From the NCBI GenBank assembly GCA_030639035.1, contig DAOWDM010000152.1:1-6187 (forward strand): a DNA stretch of 6,187 nucleotides, given 5' to 3'. This DNA comes from Alphaproteobacteria bacterium. Lineage in GTDB: Bacteria; Pseudomonadota; Alphaproteobacteria; DAOWDM01. Below are positions 1-6,115 of this stretch, piece by piece. The position numbers were made by a program, and so were the translations under genes. How positions within the stretch are numbered: the stretch's first letter is position 1; the number at the start of each line of letters is the position of its first letter. The notes beneath the pieces are model-generated. The model was not told where the DNA came from. It did not search any database and saw only the letters and a list, made by a program, of their open reading frames with translations.

Positions 1-1179
1 GAAGCTTTGATTCAACGTGAAGAAATGGTAGTTACAGTTACCAAAACAGGCTATATAAAGCGTGTGCCACTGTCTATATATCGTGCACAAAAACGAGGTG
101 GCAAGGGGCGTTCTGGCATGGGGACCCGTGATGAAGATTACGTATCACGTGTGTTCGTTTCCAATACTCACACTCCAGTGCTTTTCTTCTCTAATCTTGG
201 AAAAGTTTATAAGAAAAAAGTTTATAAACTACCTCTTGGGTCTCCAACTTCTCTTGGAAAGGCAATGATTAATCTTCTGCCTCTTTCAAAAGGCGAGACA
301 ATAACAACTGTTATGAAGCTTCCTGAAGATAAAGACGATTGTGAAAACCTTTATGTAATATTCGCAACAGCAAGTGGCAACATCAGACGCAACAAGCTTT
401 CTGACTTTGAAAACGTGCAGTCAAACGGCAAAATAGCGATGAAACTTGACGATGATGACAAGCTCATCAATGTTCATATTTGTGATGATAACAGCGACAT
501 TCTGCTTTCTGCCAAAGACGGTAAATGCATCAGATTCCATGTATCAGATGTCCGTGTTTTTGCATCTCGTGCTTCTACAGGTGTTCGTGGGATTCGTCTT
601 GGAAAAGACGATGAAGTCATTTCCATGTCTATCTTAAAGCATGTAGACGCAGAAAGACAAAAACGTGAAGAATATCTAAAAGTCGCTTCTGCATTACGAC
701 GAGCAGATTCTGAAACAGAAGAAAAAACCAATATAAATGAACTTTTATCTGAATTTTCTTCTTCCATTACTGTCGAAGATTTTTATGAATTGGAAGCACA
801 GGAAGAGTTTATTCTTACAATTACCCGAGAAGGTTTTGGCAAACGAACTTCTGCATATGAATACCGCACCACTAAAAGAGGCGGACAAGGAATTGCAAAC
901 ATTGAGATTTCTGGAAAAAACAAAGCCGTCATAGCTTCTTTCCCTGTGGCTATCAATAATCAGATTATGATGGTTACAGATGGCGGAAAACTTATACGCA
1001 TGCCAATAGATGACATTCGCATTGCAGGACGTAAAACTCTTGGAGTAACGCTTTTCAGAACAGCCTCTGACGAACAGGTCGTATCAGTAACATGCCTTGA
1101 AGAGGAAGAAGAAGAAATAAACGACAATGATGATTTGAAAGAAAACCTAGAAGTTACAAAAGAGGACAGCAATGCCTAA
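1..1179 (+). CDS. gyrA: DNA gyrase subunit A, C-terminal part (5' end outside window)
   Basis: The frame is open from the first base, so only the C-terminal about 392 residues are present. This is the DNA-wrapping beta-pinwheel domain of GyrA, which in the GyrA2GyrB2 enzyme bends DNA around itself so that ATP-driven strand passage introduces negative supercoils. The GyrA box QKRGGKG, the signature separating gyrase from topoisomerase IV, is at bases 88-108. Pinwheel-blade motifs recur (GYIKR, GNIRR, GKCIRF, GVRGIRLG, GFGKRTS, GGKLIRMP), with a second degenerate box KRGGQG near the 3' end. Between blades there is a charged insert (about bases 630-790, beginning HVDAERQKREEYLK) that I associate with alphaproteobacterial GyrA. 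The protein ends in a very acidic tail (EEEEEE followed by several Asp/Glu); such tails modulate wrapping in E. coli GyrA. The stop codon overlaps the coaD start. The catalytic tyrosine region lies upstream of the window. Confidence 0.98.
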   Translation, partial: EALIQREEMVVTVTKTGYIKRVPLSIYRAQKRGGKGRSGMGTRDEDYVSRVFVSNTHTPVLFFSNLGKVYKKKVYKLPLGSPTSLGKAMINLLPLSKGETITTVMKLPEDKDDCENLYVIFATASGNIRRNKLSDFENVQSNGKIAMKLDDDDKLINVHICDDNSDILLSAKDGKCIRFHVSDVRVFASRASTGVRGIRLGKDDEVISMSILKHVDAERQKREEYLKVASALRRADSETEEKTNINELLSEFSSSITVEDFYELEAQEEFILTITREGFGKRTSAYEYRTTKRGGQGIANIEISGKNKAVIASFPVAINNQIMMVTDGGKLIRMPIDDIRIAGRKTLGVTLFRTASDEQVVSVTCLEEEEEEINDNDDLKENLEVTKEDSNA

Positions 1180-1678
1180 ACGTATTGGAGTCTATCCTGG
1201 AACTTTTGATCCTATAACAAACGGTCATGTAGATGTTATAAAAAGAGCATGTAATGTTGTTGATCATCTAATAATTGGAGTCGCAACAAACTTAAAAAAA
1301 GAGCCTCTATTTTCTATTGATGAACGCATTGATATGGTTGAGCATGAAACTTCCATGTTATCTAACATAGATACGAAAATAGAAGCTTTACCTCTTAACT
1401 GTCTTCTTGTTAATTTTGCTTCTGATGTAGGTGCTTCAATTATTATTCGTGGCTTGCGTGCTGTGTCTGATTTTGAATATGAATTTAAAATGTGTGTAAT
1501 GAATTCGAGACTCGATTCTAATATTGAAACGCTATTTCTTATGGCATCTGAACGCACACAGTTTACATCTTCTTTATTTGTTAAAGAAATAGGTTCTTTA
1601 GGTGGAGATATATCGTCTTTTGTATCTCCTTACGTGAAAAAAAAGCTTCAAAAACGGTTTTTGGATACAAATAAATAG
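1172..1678 (+). CDS. coaD: Phosphopantetheine adenylyltransferase
   Basis: 168 residues, the normal size for CoaD. The enzyme transfers AMP from ATP to 4'-phosphopantetheine to give dephospho-CoA, the penultimate step of coenzyme A synthesis, in the cytoplasm. The nucleotidyltransferase signature is clear: YPGTFDPITNGH at residues 8-19, containing the (T/H)xGH ATP-binding motif. IIIRGLRAVSDFEYEFKM follows around residues 90-107, with the conserved substrate-binding arginines, and the C-terminal SSLFVKEIGSLGGD segment replaces the usual SSSLVKE-A-LGGD form. The ATG overlaps the end of gyrA by 8 bases, and the GAGGA Shine-Dalgarno sequence lies inside the gyrA tail, so translation is probably coupled and the two genes share a transcript. 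Nothing looks damaged. Confidence 0.97.
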   Translation: MPKRIGVYPGTFDPITNGHVDVIKRACNVVDHLIIGVATNLKKEPLFSIDERIDMVEHETSMLSNIDTKIEALPLNCLLVNFASDVGASIIIRGLRAVSDFEYEFKMCVMNSRLDSNIETLFLMASERTQFTSSLFVKEIGSLGGDISSFVSPYVKKKLQKRFLDTNK

Positions 1679-1717
1679 CTACTAGTAAAAAAACTTTGTT
1701 TTTTATGATTTTCTATC
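1679..1717 (+). other. Short AT-rich spacer after coaD
   Basis: This stretch separates coaD from the tRNA promoter. It holds an A7/T6 self-complementary run (1687-1704, A-rich arm, C-TTT-G, T-rich arm), which could act as a weak terminator for the gyrA-coaD transcript. It has no GC core, so I do not call it as a terminator. Confidence 0.3.
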
Positions 1718-1746
1718 TTGACCGCAAGCACAATGGTTTTTATTGT
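1718..1746 (+). promoter_or_regulatory. Sigma-70-type promoter of tRNA-Lys
   Basis: TTGACC (1718-1723) matches the -35 consensus at five of six positions. It is followed after exactly 17 bases by TATTGT (1741-1746), which matches the -10 consensus at four of six. Transcription would start near 1753, about 15 bases before the mature tRNA, which is a typical tRNA leader length. A short dyad CACAAT/ATTGTG (1729-1734 and 1742-1747) overlaps the spacer and -10, possibly by chance. Confidence 0.7.
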
Positions 1747-1767
1747 GTGCATAACAATTGGTTTTAA

Positions 1768-1843
1768 GGGCCCGTAGCTCAGTTGGTAGAGCAATTGACT
1801 TTTAATCAATGGGTCACAGGTTCGAATCCTGTCGGGCTCACCA
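1768..1843 (+). tRNA. tRNA-Lys (anticodon UUU)
   Basis: A complete 76-base cloverleaf can be folded by eye. The acceptor arm GGGCCCG pairs with CGGGCTC (one G-U pair). The D arm is GCTC/GAGC. The anticodon stem ATTGA/TCAAT closes loop CTTTTAA with anticodon TTT. The variable region is GGGTC, and the T arm ACAGG/CCTGT closes loop TTCGAAT. Discriminator A is followed by an encoded CCA (1841-1843). A promoter lies just upstream and a strong terminator starts 4 bases after CCA, so it is probably a single-gene transcription unit. It is the last core-type gene before the accessory stretch, which suggests a possible integration site. Confidence 0.97.
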
Positions 1844-1847
1844 TTGA

Positions 1848-1890
1848 AAACCCCTTGCAGATATTATGTTTGCAAGGGGTTTAGTTTTTT
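1848..1890 (+). terminator. Rho-independent terminator of tRNA-Lys, overlapping the convergent gene end
   Basis: A perfect 12-base-pair stem (1848-1859 with 1871-1882; core CCCCTTGCA/TGCAAGGGG flanked by AAA/TTT) closes an 11-base loop, followed by AG and T6 (1885-1890). It serves + strand transcription from the tRNA. On the - strand the same stem is followed by only four T (the complement of 1847-1850), so it may work weakly in that direction too. The TAA of the convergent membrane-protein gene is in the loop (1864-1866). Confidence 0.85.
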
Positions 1891-2274
1891 AAAGTTTTTA
1901 CGTTTCCAGTTGGTAGCCACCATATATAGAGGTGGTATCACTTCATTAGAATCAATATGCGGCGATATTTTTAACTGTAATTTTCTAAACTTGTTAGGTG
2001 TTCCAAGTATTGAAGAAAAACCAACATTCGGTTTAAGTATTTTTCTTGCAACAATTAATGCAATTGGTCTAGTAATAATAGTTGCAAAAAACGCAGTAAC
2101 TATAGAAACTATCCCAAACTTCCAACCGAACAAGGCAAAAATACAGACTATTAAGCTCACAATAGATATGCTTAAAATAGCATCTATACGAGACTTCAAC
2201 CTTCCTTGCAACAATCCATTAAGCACTACCAAGAAAGATATGCAAAAAATCCCTATGTATAAAATATAAATCAT
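1864..2274 (-). CDS. Small integral membrane protein, unknown function
   Basis: 136 residues from ATG at 2274. I chose this start because GGTGG lies just upstream; in-frame GTG and TTG codons up to 2286 are less likely. Three hydrophobic segments are visible at about residues 1-22, 32-51 and 54-76, separated by short basic loops (QGRLKSR after the first). The C-terminal half from about residue 77 is soluble, lysine-rich and basic (ending TNWKRKNFKKLNPLQT), so it probably faces the cytoplasm. I do not recognise a family. It begins 30 bases after the GIY-YIG gene and may share a transcript with it. Its last codons form the right arm of the tRNA terminator hairpin, so part of its C-terminus is dictated by the palindrome. 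The opposite strand is also open, but that product has no convincing features. Confidence 0.6.
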   Translation of the reverse strand: MIYILYIGIFCISFLVVLNGLLQGRLKSRIDAILSISIVSLIVCIFALFGWKFGIVSIVTAFFATIITRPIALIVARKILKPNVGFSSILGTPNKFRKLQLKISPHIDSNEVIPPLYMVATNWKRKNFKKLNPLQT

Positions 2275-2304
2275 TTGTACCACCAATTATCCATATATTC
2301 TATT

Positions 2305-2547
2305 TCACCAAAAATGTCTTTTTGCAAATGAGTGTCCAGAGCCATGTTTTAGGTATGTCTCGAATTTTTCTGCTTTTTCTTTATTTTCAAAGGCAAGGTA
2401 TATTGAGCATTTCCATGGTTTGAATTTATTTGTGTGAATTGATTTTCCTGTATTGTGCTCTTGAAGTCTCTTTTTAATGTCTGTTGTAAATCCTACATAA
2501 TGTTTTGTTGGGTTGTTTAGGCTTTCTAAGAGATAGACGTAATACAT
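2305..2547 (-). CDS. GIY-YIG nuclease domain protein (short, stand-alone)
   Basis: 80 residues from ATG at 2547, the usual size for the stand-alone GIY-YIG (UhpB/YhbQ-like) group. The domain fills the protein: the first half-motif is YVYLL (residues 3-7) in place of GIY, the second is YVG (17-19). Then come the presumed catalytic Arg27 in KKRLQEH, His31, the GKSIHTNKFKPW segment, and the metal-binding Glu63 in EKFETYLKHGSG. The expected catalytic residues are present, so it should be an active single-strand or structure-specific endonuclease, but its physiological substrate is unknown. The frame stays open upstream to 2691, but that extension consists of hairpin repeats and looks non-coding. 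There is no clear Shine-Dalgarno sequence before the chosen ATG (CCCCCA precedes it), so the start is set by homology to the domain. Confidence 0.88.
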   Translation of the reverse strand: MYYVYLLESLNNPTKHYVGFTTDIKKRLQEHNTGKSIHTNKFKPWKCSIYLAFENKEKAEKFETYLKHGSGHSFAKRHFW

Positions 2548-2570
2548 TGGGGGAATATTCCAAACTTTCC

Positions 2571-2698
2571 GCCCTGCTTCGCTAAAGCTACGCAGGACAC
2601 TACTTGTTCGCAAGCAAGTTTCTTGAGTTGGCTTTTGCCAACACTGCGAAGCCTTGGCGAAGCAGTGTGGCGGAGAGACAGGGATTAGCAACTAATCC
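2571..2698. repeat. Cluster of five stem-loops upstream of the GIY-YIG gene
   Basis: Five consecutive palindromes lie within 128 bases. They are CCTGC/GCAGG (2573-2577, 2592-2596), ACTTG/CAAGT (2602-2606, 2615-2619), TTGGC-TTTT-GCCAA (2628-2641), ACACTGC/GCAGTGT (2641-2647, 2662-2668) and GGATTAG-CAA-CTAATCC (2682-2698). The first and fourth share the core CTGCTTCGCyAArGC (first on +, fourth read on -), so they are copies of one palindromic unit. The stretch is visibly more GC-rich than its surroundings and keeps one frame open on the - strand for 48 codons before the GIY-YIG start. It may be a mobile palindromic element or a structured 5' leader of the nuclease mRNA. Confidence 0.7.
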
Positions 2699-2827
2699 AC
2701 CAAAACCGTTGATTCCTCTATGTTTCCAAAAACACAAAACCATTCCCTCTAACCAAAACTTTAGCAGAATTCATTAGCAGATGTAAAGTGGGGAATTTTG
2801 CTGATGTTGTTAAGCAATAAGAAGACT
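2699..2827. other. Non-coding spacer between the unknown 379-residue gene and the hairpin cluster
   Basis: No gene is supported here. The only structure I see is an imperfect dyad, AGCAGAATTC (2763-2772) with GAATTTTGCT (2793-2802) around a 20-base loop, lying 25 bases beyond the stop of the 379-residue gene. It could be its terminator, but it has a mismatch on the transcribed strand and only a short T-run (AAAGTTTT) after it. Confidence 0.3.
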
Positions 2828-3967
2828 TCACAACAACCGACCCCATATTGCTTTCTGGTTCAGATCAGTCTCTACTGCCATTACTGTCAAGCGAGCAGTT
2901 TTTTCTGGGCATCCAAGTCCTTCATAAATATCTTTTGGTATAAAAATGTTATTATCACAGTCATCAACTTTCATGAATGCAAAATTAAGGTTGTTTTTAT
3001 TATCTATGTATTTGATATAACCTATCGAAAGCTTGCAAAAGACAAATGGTATAAAACGCTCGATTGCACCTTTTACCTTTATATAAGTTTCTCCAAGTCG
3101 AACTTTGAGCCAGTCACCAATTGCGATTCCATCATATACTTGTTCACTGAAAAGCCATATTTCATCATTACTATCATCTGCTAGGCATTTGTAGTTTCCA
3201 CTATTATTTTTACGAACAACTTCAACGTAATGATATTCTGGAAACTCTTCGATAAATTCTACATCTGGATCAATAAAACTCTCATGATTACAGCTTCTTA
3301 AAACTCGTTCAATTGCGAGAAATGTAAATTGTCGCCATGATTGTGTGCATAGTTGTTCTTCTGCCTGCATGGCTTGACGTAATGTTTTGCCATTTAGCTC
3401 TGCATGAGATTTAATCGCATTATTAATTCTACAAACAGCCCAATCTTCATTATCATTATACGGATTACTGTGCAGCCATAATAAAATTTCGTTTAATTCT
3501 ACGCGTAATGGTGTCCTGCAAATTTGAGCAAGAATGCCTAGAACAACCTTCAATTCTGTATTAAGTTGTGTTGGTTTAAGCAGTGTTATTCCATTAGTTG
3601 TATTTTTACTGCTATTACGATTTGCTTGCTTGAGTAATTGCAATGGATTGAAACAGGTGGGGATTTGGTAATTATCATCAAGCTTACCTACTTGTTTTAG
3701 TTTTTCGATGAACTGTAGCCCGCAATCATGTCCGACAAAAAAACTTCCTGATTCAAAAGAATAGTCTTCAGTCGGCTTAAAGCCTCTTTTTGGCTTGAAA
3801 TAGAATTGGAAAAATTTATCAGTTAACGATCCACAACAACCCTCACGCTTTTCTTTAACTTGATGTGGCAGAACTTTGCAATACGAACCAGGTATTAAAT
3901 CGTATCTATCAATAATTTCCTGCTTACGGTCTCGATTCTTTGTAGTACGACAGTTTTTAATTGACAT
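2828..3967 (-). CDS. Unrecognised 379-residue protein in the Abi_C operon
   Basis: I chose ATG at 3967 because TAGGAA lies about 8 bases upstream. The frame extends further to 4207, but that part only runs antiparallel in frame choice with the end of the Abi_C gene. I do not recognise the family. The N-terminal 110 residues are basic and aromatic (KNRDRKQEIIDRYDL, then FFQFYFKPKRGFKP at 52-65 and FFVGHDCGLQFIEKL at 76-90). The middle (about 135-225) is helical, with NTELKVVLGILAQI and WRQFTFLAIERVLRS. The last 150 residues are beta-rich (EYHYVEVVRK, GDWLKVRLGETYIKVKG, NNIFIPKDIYEGLG) and vaguely resemble OB-fold or cold-shock-type barrels; that is only an impression. Thirteen cysteines are scattered without a clear zinc-finger spacing, though CC is present at 44-45. 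There is no signal peptide or membrane span. It lies 64 bases downstream of the Abi_C gene on the same strand, so it is probably co-transcribed with it. Confidence 0.85.
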   Translation of the reverse strand: MSIKNCRTTKNRDRKQEIIDRYDLIPGSYCKVLPHQVKEKREGCCGSLTDKFFQFYFKPKRGFKPTEDYSFESGSFFVGHDCGLQFIEKLKQVGKLDDNYQIPTCFNPLQLLKQANRNSSKNTTNGITLLKPTQLNTELKVVLGILAQICRTPLRVELNEILLWLHSNPYNDNEDWAVCRINNAIKSHAELNGKTLRQAMQAEEQLCTQSWRQFTFLAIERVLRSCNHESFIDPDVEFIEEFPEYHYVEVVRKNNSGNYKCLADDSNDEIWLFSEQVYDGIAIGDWLKVRLGETYIKVKGAIERFIPFVFCKLSIGYIKYIDNKNNLNFAFMKVDDCDNNIFIPKDIYEGLGCPEKTARLTVMAVETDLNQKAIWGRLL

Positions 3968-4031
3968 GGCATTTCCTAAATATTTCTGAATATAGGTGTG
4001 AATATGAGAGAAGAAAGCAAACAGCTGATTA

Positions 4032-4847
4032 TTATAACGGCTCACACTGGTCTTCATATGTTTCCAAAAGAAACAAGGCAAGAGTACTTGCAGCACCAGA
4101 TACAAGACGAGCATGTCTTGGAGATAACCCTCTATGACTCCCAGTTTTTCCATGACCAGACCCATAGAGATTACGAAGCTCTGCTGTTTGTTGAGCAATA
4201 GCAGCAAGGTTACTCAGAATTATTTTTATTTTGTTTGCACCTCGTACAGAATTTGGAATGTCTTCAGGAATCAGCTTGAGTTTTGTGCAGGTTTTTTTGA
4301 CGAGCTTTGGTAATTCATTACTTGAAATATCTTCATCACCAAATTTTTCTAATATTGCCTTACAAACAGATTCAATCATTTCTTTTGCTGAACCTATTGC
4401 TAGGGAAGGATCGTTATGCAAAGACTGTTCTATACGTCGAATTTCAGCTTGCAATGACGCATGGCTAAGAATTTCAGCCCTTTCACCAATAGCATTCAGA
4501 TGTGCTTGTCCAGAGTTCTTTATAATTGGTTCAATTTCAATACTGTTACCATCATCAATCGCCTCAAAACCATCGTATTTCAATGCACGATTAAGTTTCT
4601 CCAACACTTTATTGCGTTCATCAAAATGTAATTGTTTCAGAAGATCAATTATGCACTCTTTTAACTCTGGATTACCGTTCAATTCCGTCAAACATTCACG
4701 AGCAAACAGGCGTTTACTTGAGAGCATTACAACCTGTGTTTTGTTAAGTCCATACTGATTGAAAAATGCAATCAGTTGGGAGCTTACTATTCCAGTGCTG
4801 TATATCAGTTCTACTAAAAAATCGAGTGCGGCAAAGCTGACTTTCAT
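4032..4847 (-). CDS. Abortive-infection C-terminal (Abi_C) domain protein
   Basis: 271 residues from ATG at 4847, with AGGAA about 9 bases upstream. The C-terminal part (about 150-265) matches the Abi_C pattern: SLAIGSAKEMIESVCKAIL (148-166), a long helical stretch, RNLYGSGHGK (225-234), then LSPRHARLVSGAASTLALF (241-259) and LETYED. Proteins with this domain occur in phage-abortive-infection and restriction-associated loci; the molecular target is generally not known. Arg225-Asn226 followed by His232 fits the R-N-x5-H spacing of HEPN ribonucleases, so an RNase activity is possible. The N-terminal 110 residues are helical and unrecognised. The gene starts 4 bases after the stop of the cyclase-like gene, with its ribosome site inside the upstream gene, indicating translational coupling. 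It is intact. Confidence 0.88.
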   Translation of the reverse strand: MKVSFAALDFLVELIYSTGIVSSQLIAFFNQYGLNKTQVVMLSSKRLFARECLTELNGNPELKECIIDLLKQLHFDERNKVLEKLNRALKYDGFEAIDDGNSIEIEPIIKNSGQAHLNAIGERAEILSHASLQAEIRRIEQSLHNDPSLAIGSAKEMIESVCKAILEKFGDEDISSNELPKLVKKTCTKLKLIPEDIPNSVRGANKIKIILSNLAAIAQQTAELRNLYGSGHGKTGSHRGLSPRHARLVSGAASTLALFLLETYEDQCEPL

Positions 4848-4851
4848 TAGA

Positions 4852-5733
4852 TTATTTCCTATTATATATACGACCTAAAAGTTTGATGATGCTATAGTAT
4901 AACTCTATAAACAAGCCGAAAAACTTTGCTTGGGAGTGCAAATCAATTGGTATTATACATTCATAAGCTTCATATACGTCTATATCTCCTTCAAATGTTT
5001 TTAAGCATTTTTGAATATTATAAGCCTCAATATTGAACTTTTTTGCCATCCAAATATATTTTTCACGAACACTATCTTCTGTATTCTTAAGACCTGTCTC
5101 AATTAATTTCTCATGATGTCAAGGTATTGAGGATAGTCATATCCAGGATCATCAAACTCTGACTTAACTTCATTAAAGTAATCAATATAGTGCAACCCAT
5201 CATCGTCAATTCTTAACATTTTTTCGATATATTCTTGTTCGTGCCTAGAAGTGTGGTTACAAGAGTGAGCTTTTGTAGCAACTTCTATAATATCATCAGA
5301 AACAATAATTCTTGGGTATTTTGCATCAAAATTTTCCAGTTTATAAGCAGCTACAAGAGCTGGACCAAAAATCATTTTCTGATTGTGTAGAATCTTTCCT
5401 TTTGTAACAGCACCACGAATAACAAACCCATGTTGAATTAAATCTGCTTGCATTGTCATTAACGATAAAAAAAGTCCAAAAAACACCACTTTCTGCCGAC
5501 ACATCAAATGAAATCACAATTGAATCAGAAAAAATTGATACCATAGCAGCATCATGTATTGGATATTTCCCGTTCAGACCCGTATTGTTACGGATACAAT
5601 CGTATGCTTCTATAATACGGTTTGTTTTGTCCTGATTCTCAACATCGTTAGTATCTAATGTTTGCTCAACCTTGTTTGAAAAACCAAGAATATCTATAAA
5701 ACAAACTACTGCATCATGATAATTTGCTGTCAT
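4852..5733 (-). pseudogene. Nucleotide-cyclase-like protein gene, split by two frameshifts
   Basis: Three overlapping frames join into one protein of about 293 residues. Frame one runs from ATG 5733 (GGGAAG 4 bases upstream) to the A7 run at 5467-5473. Frame two runs from there to about 5118. Frame three runs from 5118 to TAA at 4852. Removing one T from the T7 tract restores WTF-LSLMTMQADL, and adding one base near 5118-5120 restores QYLD-HHEKLIETGL, so the net length is unchanged. CFIDILGF (11-18, Asp14) and IFSDSIVISF (67-76, Asp70) look like the two metal-binding aspartate strands of class III cyclase-like palm domains. GFVIRGAVTKGK (102-113) and IFGPALVAAYKLE (121-133) follow. Cyclase activity is inferred, not shown. 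The C-terminal piece alone (65 residues from ATG 5049) lacks a ribosome site, which argues that it is not a separate gene. As sequenced, the protein would end soon after the first shift. Confidence 0.8.
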
Positions 5734-5896
5734 TTTACTTCCCAAATTTTGTTATTAGAGCTGTAAGTATTATTTACTATTTCTATTGCAGAAAAGAATA
5801 AAAGCAAAAATGGAAATAAGGAAGAGAATTTAGATAGTTATAATATAAGAATATTTTATAACCATAATATCAATCCGCAGGAATCAAAGTTGTTTC
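5734..5896. promoter_or_regulatory. AT-rich intergenic region with a dyad, probable control region of the - strand operon
   Basis: No gene fits here. The region lies directly upstream of the cyclase-like gene and downstream of the regulator remnant, so the operon promoter should be here, but I find no -35/-10 pair with good spacing. A near-palindrome at 5837-5862 (GTTATAA/TTATAAC outer arms, AATAT-AAGA-ATATT inner hairpin) is a possible operator. The cyclase Shine-Dalgarno GGGAAG is complementary to about 5738-5743. Confidence 0.4.
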
Positions 5897-6115
5897 CTAC
5901 CCCTTCAACTCAGCCATTATTCGGGCGGTTTTTATTATGGCGGTGGTGGTTTTTTCGTTGCAGGTTGAGAGGATTTCTTGGAGTTCTTTTCGGGAATTGT
6001 GTTTTGCTTTTTCGGCTTTGGTTTCGGGTGGGAAGTCGAATAGGTCTTTTAGTTCTACTTCAAAGACACGGGCAAGATTTACGACGGTTTTGATGCGGTT
6101 TTTTCTAAGAAGCAA
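5897..6115 (-). pseudogene. XRE-type HTH regulator, C-terminal remnant
   Basis: The readable part starts about residue 1 with LLLRKNRIKTVVNLARVFEV and continues ELKDLFDFPPETKAEKA. This matches the end of an XRE (Cro/CI-type) helix-turn-helix domain, where KT-VxLARxxxVxLxDLFDF is the last helix and exit, followed by a 40-residue tail (LQEILSTCNEKTTTAIIKTARIMAELK). The recognition helices should lie upstream, but in this frame stop codons occur at 6143-6145 and 6161-6163. The other two frames to the window edge show no HTH sequence, and no ATG with a ribosome site precedes the fragment (the only near start is TTG 6115). It therefore looks like a 5'-truncated regulator gene. It is co-oriented with the cyclase-like operon 163 bases downstream and may once have controlled it. 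Confidence 0.6.

Noticed and set aside
1844..2269. + strand open frame directly after the tRNA, 141 residues
   Set aside because: It starts with TTG at the tRNA end, runs through the terminator stem, and shows no domain or ribosome site; the - strand frame has membrane segments and a Shine-Dalgarno sequence.
2548..2691. 48-codon N-terminal extension of the GIY-YIG gene
   Set aside because: It is made of palindromic repeats with no protein-like conservation, and the domain begins exactly at the internal ATG.
3968..4207. 80-codon N-terminal extension of the 379-residue protein
   Set aside because: Most of it overlaps the Abi_C coding sequence in another frame, and a Shine-Dalgarno sequence precedes the internal ATG at 3967.
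4231..4758. + strand frame of 175 residues opposite the Abi_C gene
   Set aside because: Antisense shadow: rich in Ser/Phe/Arg with no domain, while the - strand carries a recognisable family.
4852..5049. Separate small gene of 65 residues
   Set aside because: No ribosome site. The frame stays open upstream to 5118 and continues the cyclase-like protein naturally (HEKLIETGLKNTEDSVREKY), so it is the 3' piece of the broken gene.
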